This document shows, one piece after another, positions 1-6,748 of a stretch of DNA of 8,114 bases; position 1 is the stretch's first letter, and each line of letters opens with the position of its first letter. Under the pieces are notes generated by a model. It saw only the letters and a program-made list of their open reading frames with translations. It ran no database searches and was not told the DNA's origin. This DNA is from an uncultured Caryophanales bacterium (GTDB taxonomy: Bacteria > Bacillota_I > Bacilli_A > RFN20 > CAG-826): assembly GCA_946622925.1 (NCBI GenBank), contig CAMOQM010000036.1, positions 1-8,114 on the forward strand, read 5' to 3'. Made by a program: the position numbers and the translations under genes.

Positions 1-1
1 C

Positions 2-781
2 CATACTTGTTTCTCCGGTGGCTTTAATTTGGCGGATGAATATATCAACGCCGAAGTCAGGTTCGGCCATTGGAAGGATAATGCTATCTTGCTTAAGGGC
101 AAGGCCGTCACCAATTTCACCATGATGTTCCTTGCTAACTGGGTCACCTTCTTCGACATTAACGAAGATATCGATAAGGCCTATTACGATTCCTCGACTT
201 TCATTGAGGAAATCGGAGGTTATCCTAAATCGGAAGGCTTCGTCCAGCCTTATGGCGATTTGCCTTTCGATAAGGAAGCCATCGGCGAAAACGTCTATAC
301 GTCGTTGCTAAATAGGGCTAATAAATACGTTTATATAACCACCCCATATTTGGTCATCGATTCGGAGATGGAAAACGCCTTGGTCAATGCCGCGAAGCGG
401 GGCGTGGATGTAAGGCTATTAACCCCCCATATCCCCGATAAGAACGCGGTCTTCCACTTAACCCGTTCCTTCTATGGCAAGCTTATGAGAGCCGGGGTCA
501 AGGTCTATGAATATACCCCGGGTTTTGTCCATGAGAAGACCTTCATTTGCGATGATATCATGGCCACCTGCGGCACCATCAACCTAGATTATCGTTCCCT
601 CTTCCTCCACCTTGAATGTGGTACTTTCATGGTCGATACCCCATGTATCAAGGATATGAAAGCTGACTATTTGGATACTTTGTCCTTATCGCGGCAAATC
701 CAAATGGAAGATTGGAATCGGTGGAGAGAGAAAAACTATTTCTTCTGGATGACCTTAAGGTTACTTGGGCCTTTCCTATGA
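2..781 (+). CDS. cls: Cardiolipin synthase, C-terminal part (5' truncated by window start)
   Basis: Phospholipase D superfamily enzyme that joins two phosphatidylglycerol molecules into cardiolipin plus glycerol at the cytoplasmic membrane. The frame is open from base 2, so translation enters from outside the window; the TTG at 29 is internal and not a start. The first visible residues end in GGFNLADEYIN, the stretch that follows the first HKD motif in cardiolipin synthases, so that motif and the usual N-terminal membrane helices lie upstream. The second HKD motif is complete: HEKTFICD (His codon 530, Lys 536, Asp 551), followed by GTINLDYRS. The segments ITTPYLVIDSEMENAL, GVDVRLLTPHIPDKN and AGVKVYEYTPGFVHEK are also characteristic. 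The C-terminus (RLLGPFL) looks natural, ending in TGA. The next gene starts 13 bases downstream, so the two are probably cotranscribed. The family call is firm; the choice among Cls paralogues is inferred. Confidence 0.93.
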   Translation, partial: HTCFSGGFNLADEYINAEVRFGHWKDNAILLKGKAVTNFTMMFLANWVTFFDINEDIDKAYYDSSTFIEEIGGYPKSEGFVQPYGDLPFDKEAIGENVYTSLLNRANKYVYITTPYLVIDSEMENALVNAAKRGVDVRLLTPHIPDKNAVFHLTRSFYGKLMRAGVKVYEYTPGFVHEKTFICDDIMATCGTINLDYRSLFLHLECGTFMVDTPCIKDMKADYLDTLSLSRQIQMEDWNRWREKNYFFWMTLRLLGPFL

Positions 782-785
782 TGTT

Positions 786-789
786 GGAG
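786..789 (+). promoter_or_regulatory. Ribosome binding site of the alcohol dehydrogenase gene
   Basis: GGAG lies five bases before the ATG at 795. It decides the start: an in-frame TTG at 765 lies inside cls and has no comparable site at the right distance, so ATG 795 is preferred. Confidence 0.7.
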
Positions 790-794
790 CGGAT

Positions 795-2024
795 ATGAAT
801 ATATTTTCTAGATTTGGTTGCAGAGTCTATCAAGGGATCATGTTCTTGGCCGCCAAGGCCTTGGACTTCTCACCCCGGGAAATCATCTCGGGCAATTTCG
901 CTCCGGAAGAACTAGCTAAGAAGTTGTCTCTCCATCATGCCTCCCGCCCCTTCGTATTAATCGATCCTTTTATCGAGAAAAGCGGCATGGCCGAACCGAT
1001 TATTTCAAGTTTATCTAGTGAAGGGATGAAGGTCGTTACTTATTCCGATATCGTGCCTAACCCAACCGTGGATTCGGTAGAAAAAGCGAGCGATAAATAC
1101 GTGGCCTTCCTTTGCGATTGTTTAATCGCCATTGGGGGCGGCTCGACCATCGATACCGCTAAAGCGGTGGCCATTAAAGTTGCTTATCCCAATAAAAAGC
1201 TTTCCGATTTCAAAGGGGTGCTTAAGGTTCACCGTAAGTTGCCTATATTAATTGCGATTCCTACCACCGCCGGGACGGGTTCGGAAGTGACTTTAGCGAC
1301 CGTAGTAGTGGATTCTAAAAAGAAAGATAAATTCGCCATCGAAGACCCTAAACTCATCCCTTCGACCGCGGTTTTCTATCCTAAACTCCTTAGCGAACTT
1401 CCGCCTTCATTGATTGCTTCCACTGGAATGGACGCCTTTACCCACGCCATCGAATCTTATATTGGCAAAAGCAACGTCAAGCAAACCAAAGAAGATGCCT
1501 TGAAGGCCATGGTCTTAATCCATCGCTATCTGCTTAAATTCCAAAGCGAAAGCAAAAACGAAGCCTATGCCTTAGATATGCTTGAGGCCTCTTATCTAGC
1601 CGGACGGGCCTTTACGCGGGCTTATGTTGGCTATGTCCACGCCTTAGCCCATGCTTTAGGCGGCGAATATAATGTGGGGCACGGCTATGCTAATGCGATC
1701 CTCCTTCCTTATGTTTTGCGTTCCTATGGCAAAAGCATCGAAACCAAATTAGCGGAGATTTCCGATCGTTTAGAACTTGTCCCTAAGTCCTATAGTAAAG
1801 ATGAAAAAGCCCGGAATTTCCTAGCTTATCTAGATAATTTGCTTTTGAAACTAGGTTTGCCCGATAGCTTTGATGGATTAATTAAGGAAGAAGATGTCCC
1901 TAAACTTGCTATCCACGCTTCCAAAGAAGGCAATCCCCTTTATCCCGTTCCGAAAGAAATGGGGGCCAGAGAGCTTGCCGAGATATTAAGAAAAGCCGAT
2001 AAAAGCCTAAGGAGGCCAAAATGA
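795..2024 (+). CDS. Iron-containing (group III) alcohol dehydrogenase
   Basis: NAD(P)H-dependent oxidoreductase of the Fe-ADH family, interconverting an alcohol and an aldehyde or ketone in the cytoplasm; 409 residues from ATG 795, a usual family length. The N-terminal nucleotide-binding domain has the GGGSTID motif at residues 114-120 and IPTTAGTGSEVT further on. The C-terminal helical domain has the metal ligands expected from FucO-type enzymes: D213 and H217 in GMDAFTHAIESY, H282 in VHALAHALGG and H296 in HGYANAILLP. The first 25 or so residues form a hydrophobic, basic-aromatic extension (FSRFGCRVYQGIMFLAAKAL) ahead of the usual start of the fold. I recall similar leaders in some Firmicutes Fe-ADHs, so it is probably subgroup-specific and not a secretion signal. 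Substrate cannot be read from sequence; lactaldehyde, 1,3-propanediol, butanol and ethanol enzymes all share these motifs. The stop overlaps galM by four bases, tying it to galactose catabolism. Confidence 0.92.
   Translation: MNIFSRFGCRVYQGIMFLAAKALDFSPREIISGNFAPEELAKKLSLHHASRPFVLIDPFIEKSGMAEPIISSLSSEGMKVVTYSDIVPNPTVDSVEKASDKYVAFLCDCLIAIGGGSTIDTAKAVAIKVAYPNKKLSDFKGVLKVHRKLPILIAIPTTAGTGSEVTLATVVVDSKKKDKFAIEDPKLIPSTAVFYPKLLSELPPSLIASTGMDAFTHAIESYIGKSNVKQTKEDALKAMVLIHRYLLKFQSESKNEAYALDMLEASYLAGRAFTRAYVGYVHALAHALGGEYNVGHGYANAILLPYVLRSYGKSIETKLAEISDRLELVPKSYSKDEKARNFLAYLDNLLLKLGLPDSFDGLIKEEDVPKLAIHASKEGNPLYPVPKEMGARELAEILRKADKSLRRPK
2009..2015 (+). promoter_or_regulatory. Strong ribosome binding site of galM inside the adh 3' end
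   Basis: AAGGAGG lies five bases before the galM ATG at 2021. It is read as the Arg-Arg near the alcohol dehydrogenase C-terminus, so the site is embedded in coding sequence. Confidence 0.85.
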
Positions 2025-3007
2025 TCTTCCATACCGACACCCTTTATGATGCCAATTTCCTAACCTTCACCAATTCCAAGGGACTAAGCCTTACCTTGTG
2101 CAATGTGGGGGCGAGCCTTTACGCTTGCAAATTCAATGGGCGCATCATGAACATGACTCCCGAAAGTAAAAAGGCTTTCATCGCCGATAAGAGCCATTAT
2201 TATGGCCAGATCATCGGTCCTTTGGCCGTAAGATATCGCAAAGGGGAATATAAAGCCGGCAATAAGACTTATCGCTTTACCCCCAATGAAAATGGCAATG
2301 CATTGCATTCTTCCAAAAATAACTATGGTTTCCTTCCCTTTACTAGCAACGTAAAGATAGAATCCGAATATACCAAGGTCGTCTTTACCGCCACTTCGGT
2401 CATGGATAAGAAAGAAGGGGAAGACGTCGATATCGAAATAACCTATACCATCTACGAATATGAAGACCGTTTCGACCTCGACTTCAAATTGACCCCCCAT
2501 GCCGACTATGTCTTAAATCCGACCACCCATATTTATTGGAACTTAGGGCAAATCGACGTTAAGCCATTAATCTTAAAGATGCCTTCCTCCTATCATCTTA
2601 GCTATGATAAGGAGCTCCTTCCTAAGAAGCGGAGGGTCAAAGTCGACGAAGTCTATGACTTTAGGCAAGGCAAAGCGGTGGGGGCTAACATCAAAGACGA
2701 GAAGCTCCAAGCCCATAAAACCCACGGTTATGACCATTTCTTCTTCCTCGATGAAGATAAGATAACCCTAGAAAGCCCAACCGTAAGGCTTACCGTGATA
2801 ACCACCGGGGAAGGGCTACAGTTCTATACGGGCAATTACCCGGGCGAAAATAACAAACTATATGGCATGGATGGCCTATGCGAGATGGAGAATTCGGGAC
2901 TTACCTTCGAATGCATGGACGATCCGCGTCTATATGGCCAGCCGGTCACTTTGAAAGGAACATCTTATACCCAACATAACGAATACAGATTGGAGAAATT
3001 AAAATGA
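2021..3007 (+). CDS. galM: Aldose 1-epimerase (galactose mutarotase)
   Basis: Cytoplasmic enzyme that interconverts beta- and alpha-D-galactose, supplying the alpha anomer that galactokinase needs. It is 328 residues long, normal for GalM. The catalytic landmarks are in place: H96 in ALHSSKNNYGF (normally LHGG), H170 in THIYWNL (normally NHSYFNL), D238-H239 in GYDHFFFL, and the probable general base E297 in LTFECMDDPRLYG. The numbering of the two histidines matches the well-studied Lactococcus enzyme. The motifs are divergent (HSS for HGG; THIYWNL), so activity on another aldohexose cannot be excluded, but flanking galT and galK make galactose the likely substrate. ATG 2021 overlaps the preceding stop as ATGA, and its own TGA overlaps the galT start in the same way. 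Confidence 0.9.
   Translation: MIFHTDTLYDANFLTFTNSKGLSLTLCNVGASLYACKFNGRIMNMTPESKKAFIADKSHYYGQIIGPLAVRYRKGEYKAGNKTYRFTPNENGNALHSSKNNYGFLPFTSNVKIESEYTKVVFTATSVMDKKEGEDVDIEITYTIYEYEDRFDLDFKLTPHADYVLNPTTHIYWNLGQIDVKPLILKMPSSYHLSYDKELLPKKRRVKVDEVYDFRQGKAVGANIKDEKLQAHKTHGYDHFFFLDEDKITLESPTVRLTVITTGEGLQFYTGNYPGENNKLYGMDGLCEMENSGLTFECMDDPRLYGQPVTLKGTSYTQHNEYRLEKLK
2992..2995 (+). promoter_or_regulatory. Ribosome binding site of galT inside the galM 3' end
   Basis: GGAG lies eight bases before the galT ATG at 3004. It is weaker than the galM and galK sites, so galT may depend more on coupled translation from galM. Confidence 0.55.
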
Positions 3008-4488
3008 AGGGGACTGATATCGAAAATTTGCTCTATTGGGCAGCCTCACGGCTAAATCTAAAGGAATTAAACCAGATTTATGTCCGTAATCTCATCTTGC
3101 GCGAATATGGCTTAAGCGCGCCTTTGCCAGGAGGCGCCGACAAAGCCTACGTTGATTCTTTGTCGCTTCCTGATGCTTTGCTTGAACCGTTTATCCAATA
3201 TGGAATCGAACAAGGATTAAGCGAAAAGAAAGCCGAGGAAAAGGCCATTTATTGCTTAGGATTAGCTTCGCCCCGTCCTAGCGAAGTCGACGAGGAATTC
3301 CACAAACGTTACGAGGTTTCGCCAAAGGAGGCAACCGAATATCTTTATAAGCTCGCCCTTGATTCCTATTACGTGATGAAGACCAAGATCGATAGGAACA
3401 TCCTTTTCGAAGCTAAATTCGAAGATGGACCGAGCCTCGATATCTCCATCAACCTTTCTAAACCCGAAAAGAATAACAAAGACATCGCTAAGTTAGTCGG
3501 CGCCAAGGCCAGTGGTTATCCCGCCTGTATGCTTTGCAAAGAAAACCTCGGTTATGAAGGTAACGATAAGATTCCCGCTAGGGGCACCATCCGTTTCGCC
3601 TCCTTGGATTTAGATGGTTCGAAATGGTACATCCAATATTCTCCCTATGGATATTTCGATCACCATATCATCGTCTTTACCGACGTCCACGAACCTATGA
3701 AGATTTCCCGGGCATCCATGGAACATCTTTTGACCTTCGTCGATGCCTATCCCCATATGTTCTTAGGCTCTAACGCCGACCTTCCCATCGTCGGAGGTTC
3801 CATCCTTAACCATGAACATTTCCAGGGTGGCCAAGCCAAGCTTCCTTTGCTCCGCGCCCCGAAGAAACGTGAGTTTAAGTTAGAACACGCTAAGTCAACG
3901 AGGTTATATCAACTAGATTTCTATAACACCGCCTTGTTGCTCGAAGGTAACGACAAGGAAGAAATCCTTGATATCGCCGAACAAATTAGGAAAACCTGGG
4001 CCGAGTATGATGATCCCGCGAGGGAAATCATTTCTAATGATGCCGAAGGCCGTCACTCCACGGTTACCCCCATCGCCAAAAAGGAAGGGGATAACTATAA
4101 GTTATATCTCTTGCTTCGTAATAATCGTTGCAATGAGGCTTATCCCGATGGCATCTTCCATGCCCATCCCGAATATTTCCACATCAAGAAAGAGGGAATC
4201 GGTCTTATCGAAGCCGCCGGTTTATTCATCTTACCGGCCCGTTTGGTTAGACAATCCAAAGAACTCGAAGAGGCTGTCAAGGAAGGCTTATCAAATGAAG
4301 AGATCGCCGCAAAATATCCCGAACTTGCTGACTTTGGCCAGTTTGCTTCGGCTTTAAGAGAAGGCAAATCCAAAGAGGAATACCTTGGTGAGGTTTGCCG
4401 CCATATCTTAGTCAATACCGCCACGTTCAAACCTAATGAAGATGGTAACGCTGGCTTAGAATCATTCATCAGGAGGTGCCAACTATGA
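3004..4488 (+). CDS. galT: Class II UDP-glucose--hexose-1-phosphate uridylyltransferase
   Basis: Leloir enzyme that transfers UMP from UDP-glucose to galactose-1-phosphate, giving UDP-galactose and glucose-1-phosphate. At 494 residues it matches the long Firmicutes class II GalT, not the ~350-residue class I enzyme. The active-site signature is GGSILNHEHFQGG with H270-E-H272-F-Q274; by analogy with the HPHGQ motif of class I, H272 is the likely uridylylated nucleophile. Other class II stretches are YVRNLIL near residue 26, CMLCKENLGYEG (C175 and C178), the LLLRNNR segment around 370-375, GIFHAHPEYFHIKKEGIGLIEAAG and LPARL. ATG 3004 overlaps the galM stop as ATGA. The final codons, read as Arg-Arg-Cys-Gln-Leu-stop, carry the galK ribosome binding site. 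No missing key residue was seen. Confidence 0.96.
   Translation: MKGTDIENLLYWAASRLNLKELNQIYVRNLILREYGLSAPLPGGADKAYVDSLSLPDALLEPFIQYGIEQGLSEKKAEEKAIYCLGLASPRPSEVDEEFHKRYEVSPKEATEYLYKLALDSYYVMKTKIDRNILFEAKFEDGPSLDISINLSKPEKNNKDIAKLVGAKASGYPACMLCKENLGYEGNDKIPARGTIRFASLDLDGSKWYIQYSPYGYFDHHIIVFTDVHEPMKISRASMEHLLTFVDAYPHMFLGSNADLPIVGGSILNHEHFQGGQAKLPLLRAPKKREFKLEHAKSTRLYQLDFYNTALLLEGNDKEEILDIAEQIRKTWAEYDDPAREIISNDAEGRHSTVTPIAKKEGDNYKLYLLLRNNRCNEAYPDGIFHAHPEYFHIKKEGIGLIEAAGLFILPARLVRQSKELEEAVKEGLSNEEIAAKYPELADFGQFASALREGKSKEEYLGEVCRHILVNTATFKPNEDGNAGLESFIRRCQL
4471..4476 (+). promoter_or_regulatory. Strong ribosome binding site of galK inside the galT 3' end
   Basis: A consensus AGGAGG lies eight bases before ATG 4485. 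It decides the galK start: the in-frame GTG at 4476 overlaps the site itself and so cannot be the initiator. It is read as Arg-Arg in GalT. Confidence 0.88.
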
Positions 4489-5651
4489 TCGGCAAAGAAA
4501 AAGTCGCGGCTGCCTATAAGGCCGCATTCGGAAAAGGGAAGATCCGTTATTTCTTCTCACCTGGTAGGGTGGAGATACTTGGTAACCATACCGACCATAA
4601 CCATGGCATCGCCATCGCTAGCTGCATCGACCGTGGTATTACCGCCGCCGTCGAGAAAAATGACGACGGAGCCATCCAAATCGCTTCGGTCGGTTTCAAA
4701 CCTTTCACTTTCTACACCGATGAACTTAAGTATAATCCCGCCGAAAAGGGTTCGACCTTAGCTTTAGCTAAAGGCGTGGCCCGCGCCATGAAAGACGCCG
4801 GCTATAAGATTGGTGGCTTCCGGGCGGCTTTAGTTAGCGATATCCAAGCAGGATCTGGTTTATCTTCTTCCGCCGCCTTTGAGTGTTTAATCGCCAAAAT
4901 CCTCGATGTCTTATATAACGAAGGCAAGATGGAACCAGGCGAAATGGCTAAAATCGGCAAATTCGCCGAAAACGAATATTTCGGCAAAGCCTGTGGCTTG
5001 CTCGACCAAAGCGCGATTGCCTTCGGTGGGGGTAACCTCCTCGATTTCGATTCGCCTAATGGGGTCGATGTCACTCCTTTGCAATACCATTTGCCCTTAC
5101 ATTGCTTCCTTATTAATACCGGTTCTTCCCATGAAGGCTTGGACGCCCTTTATAAAGCCATCCCCGATGGCATGCGTAACGTGGCCCAAAACCTCCTTGG
5201 CGTCGATTATCTAGCCGATGCCTCCAAAGAAGATTTCTTCCAAGCCATCTCTAGGGGTAATCTCGCGGTTAAAGAATCCGATAAACTCATCGCCCAGCAT
5301 TTCTATGATGAATGCGACCGCGTCAGGATGGGTCAAAAGGCCTTAAACGAAAACGATACCCTTTCCTTCATCAGGGCCCTAGCCGAGTCGCAAGTCTCCA
5401 TGGCCACTTTACTCCATAACACCATGGTTCCGGGCCAATATAACCGTTCGCCCCAACAAGCCGTCGATTTGGCTACTCCCCATCTCCATGAAGGAGCCGC
5501 CAGAATGAGCGGTGGGGGATTCGCCGGCAGCGTCCTTTGCTATTGCTACGCCAAAGACGTTGAGGAATTCTCCCACTCAATGTCCGCCTTCTATGGCCAG
5601 GATAATGTCTACGAGATCGCCTTCTTAGATCACGGACCCGAAGAATTCTAA
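4485..5651 (+). CDS. galK: Galactokinase (GHMP kinase family)
   Basis: Phosphorylates alpha-D-galactose with ATP to galactose-1-phosphate, the first committed Leloir step; cytoplasmic. ATG 4485 gives 388 residues, the usual size. Motifs in order: galactokinase signature SPGRVEILGNHTDHN at residues 25-39 (R28 catalytic arginine, H35 and D37 sugar contacts); GHMP ATP-binding loop GSGLSSSAAF starting at 123; catalytic base D174 in CGLLDQSAIAFGG; and the C-terminal glycine motif SGGGFAGS at about 342-349. The signature has Asn34 where the classical GEHTDYN motif has Glu, and His38 for Tyr. I recall this variant from Firmicutes galactokinases, so it is not taken as a sign of inactivity. ATG overlaps the galT stop as ATGA. 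N-acetylgalactosamine kinase is an unlikely alternative given the galT and galM neighbours. Confidence 0.95.
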   Translation: MIGKEKVAAAYKAAFGKGKIRYFFSPGRVEILGNHTDHNHGIAIASCIDRGITAAVEKNDDGAIQIASVGFKPFTFYTDELKYNPAEKGSTLALAKGVARAMKDAGYKIGGFRAALVSDIQAGSGLSSSAAFECLIAKILDVLYNEGKMEPGEMAKIGKFAENEYFGKACGLLDQSAIAFGGGNLLDFDSPNGVDVTPLQYHLPLHCFLINTGSSHEGLDALYKAIPDGMRNVAQNLLGVDYLADASKEDFFQAISRGNLAVKESDKLIAQHFYDECDRVRMGQKALNENDTLSFIRALAESQVSMATLLHNTMVPGQYNRSPQQAVDLATPHLHEGAARMSGGGFAGSVLCYCYAKDVEEFSHSMSAFYGQDNVYEIAFLDHGPEEF

Positions 5652-5669
5652 TAAAAACGGAAATTGCCA

Positions 5670-6635
5670 ATGGTTACCAAATTTAACTTCTTCGATTTCG
5701 AATTCGTCCGAGTTGGTAACTTTTGGTATTTCTTTTTCATGGCCATGCTGGCGGCCTTGTGGTTTATCTTAGATAGAATGTGCAAGGCCAAAGGCAAAGC
5801 CTGGACCGATAGATTCGTACTCGTTTTGGTTTGGCTTAACTTCGCTTTGCATATCCTAAAGCAGTTTTTCCCGGCTTATAGGCGCGAATGGCCAGATGGC
5901 TTAGCCGACTCGCTTTTCCCTAATCTTTGCGCCGCCCTTATCTTGCTCTCGCCTTTCATCGTGATGTGGGGCGGTAAGATTTGGAAGGATTATGTCTATT
6001 ATCTAGGCGTGATTTCCGGCCTATTGGTCTTTATTTTGCCTACCGGGGCAATGCGTTATAACGATTTCCCGGGTGGTATCCATAATCCTGACTATGTTAT
6101 TGAGACCTTACGTTTCTACGCTTGCCATACCATCCTCGTCTTAGCGGGTTATCTAATGGTGGCCAGAGGTTCCCATCAACTCGATTATCATCGGATTAAG
6201 TGGATTCCGCTTACCTTCCTTTCCTTCTTTGCTTTGGTGGGACTACATGCCATCCTTTGGGGACCGGTCTTCAAACTGGCCAAATTCCCCCATGAATGGT
6301 TAGGCGAAAACGGCGTCTTATATAATCTTAATAATGGTAATAATATATCTAACCAGTCGATGGTATTCGGACCTCAACCCGCCATCGACCCGGTGGTAAG
6401 GACCATAGCGAGGTATATCTTTATACCGGGACTACAAGTCTATTATGTTGATGGGGTTATGCACTTCACGCCGATTCTTTGGATGGCTCCGATCTTATTG
6501 ATCTTAATTGCGATTCTAGGTCCAATCATGACTTATCCCTTCGATAAGCTTGATATGCGCCGGGATTTCCTTGGGTTTAAGATTCAAAGGGCCATGAGAA
6601 AGGCCAATAAAGCCGCGCATAAAAATAGGAATTAA
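5670..6635 (+). CDS. Polytopic membrane protein, YwaF/TIGR02206-like (TMEM164-related), function unknown
   Basis: 321 residues from ATG 5670. About seven hydrophobic segments are visible: roughly 18-34, 48-66, 83-103, 106-127, 149-165, 179-201 and a C-terminal one near 270-295. A strongly basic tail (RAMRKANKAAHKNRN) follows, probably cytoplasmic. The stretches LFPNLCAALILL, ILPTGAMRYN and LRFYACHTILVLAGY resemble conserved points of the YwaF/TIGR02206 family (LPLHLC..., a Pro turn, and a ...H... helix), but this is recognition by eye and the protein is longer than many members. A long polar loop rich in Asn (NLNNGNNISNQS) separates the sixth and seventh segments. The gene begins 18 bases after galK and ends just before the operon terminator, so it is probably cotranscribed with the gal genes. 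The ribosome binding site is weak (GGA eight bases upstream); an in-frame TTG at 5664 is a poorer start. No transporter or catalytic motif was recognised, so no role is assigned. Confidence 0.6.
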   Translation: MVTKFNFFDFEFVRVGNFWYFFFMAMLAALWFILDRMCKAKGKAWTDRFVLVLVWLNFALHILKQFFPAYRREWPDGLADSLFPNLCAALILLSPFIVMWGGKIWKDYVYYLGVISGLLVFILPTGAMRYNDFPGGIHNPDYVIETLRFYACHTILVLAGYLMVARGSHQLDYHRIKWIPLTFLSFFALVGLHAILWGPVFKLAKFPHEWLGENGVLYNLNNGNNISNQSMVFGPQPAIDPVVRTIARYIFIPGLQVYYVDGVMHFTPILWMAPILLILIAILGPIMTYPFDKLDMRRDFLGFKIQRAMRKANKAAHKNRN

Positions 6636-6642
6636 GATACTT

Positions 6643-6668
6643 AAGGTCGCGGATGCGGCCTTTTATTT
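6643..6668 (+). terminator. Intrinsic terminator at the end of the gal operon
   Basis: Stem GGTCGC (6645-6650) and GCGGCC (6655-6660) around loop GGAT, with one T-G pair. It is extended by AA/TT, followed by TTTTATTT. It begins seven bases after the stop of the membrane protein gene and separates the gal operon from malQ. The opposite strand lacks a good T run, so it looks one-directional. Confidence 0.87.
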
Positions 6669-6676
6669 AATGGGCA

Positions 6677-6710
6677 CACGGGCATATTTATGTATCTACA
6701 TATGCGCGTG
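6677..6710. promoter_or_regulatory. Near-perfect inverted repeat, candidate operator of malQ
   Basis: Arms CACGGGCATAT (6677-6687) and ATATGCGCGTG (6700-6710) are reverse complements at 10 of 11 positions, with a 12-base spacer. Corresponding points of the arms are 23 bp apart, about two helical turns, as expected for a dimeric regulator on one DNA face. The right arm overlaps the presumed -35 position of the malQ promoter. The regulator is unknown. A hairpin in read-through RNA is an alternative reading. Confidence 0.5.
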
Positions 6711-6725
6711 ATTTGGTGATAAAAT
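6697..6725 (+). promoter_or_regulatory. Candidate sigma-A promoter of malQ with extended -10
   Basis: TGATAAAAT at 6717-6725 is an extended -10 (TGnTAAAAT, five of six to TATAAT). At 17-bp spacing the -35 is TACATA (6697-6702), only three of six to TTGACA. Transcription would begin near 6732, leaving a leader of about 17 bases. The poor -35 overlapping a dyad fits a regulated promoter; this is inferred by eye. Confidence 0.55.
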
Positions 6726-6738
6726 ATCTTCAATTATC

Positions 6739-6742
6739 GAGG
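6739..6742 (+). promoter_or_regulatory. Ribosome binding site of malQ
   Basis: GAGG lies six bases before ATG 6749, supporting that codon as the start. Confidence 0.7.
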
Positions 6743-6748
6743 TACCCT

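Noticed and set aside
648..833. Minus-strand frame spanning the cls/adh junction
   Set aside because: It covers coding sequence of two supported + strand genes and has no recognisable domain; the only non-coding bases are the 13-base gap.
795..875. Hydrophobic N-terminus of the alcohol dehydrogenase as a signal peptide
   Set aside because: There is no clear signal-peptidase site, the rest is a cytosolic NAD(P)-binding enzyme, and similar leaders are recalled in other Firmicutes Fe-ADHs.
2084..2500. 138-codon open frame on the minus strand inside galM
   Set aside because: It lies wholly within a well-supported galM on the other strand, has no recognisable domain or ribosome binding site, and follows from codon bias in the sense gene.
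3968..4469. Overlapping open frames on both strands inside the galT 3' half
   Set aside because: Low-complexity, Ser/Pro-rich translations with no family resemblance, covered by conserved GalT motifs in the true frame.
4579..5214. Several 60-100 codon frames inside galK on both strands
   Set aside because: Shadows of galK, whose own motifs continue through the entire stretch; none has a plausible start signal.
5473..5670. Arg-rich minus-strand frame over the galK 3' end
   Set aside because: Arg-rich composition is typical of antisense reading of Pro/Ala/Ser codons; it overlaps the GalK glycine motif.
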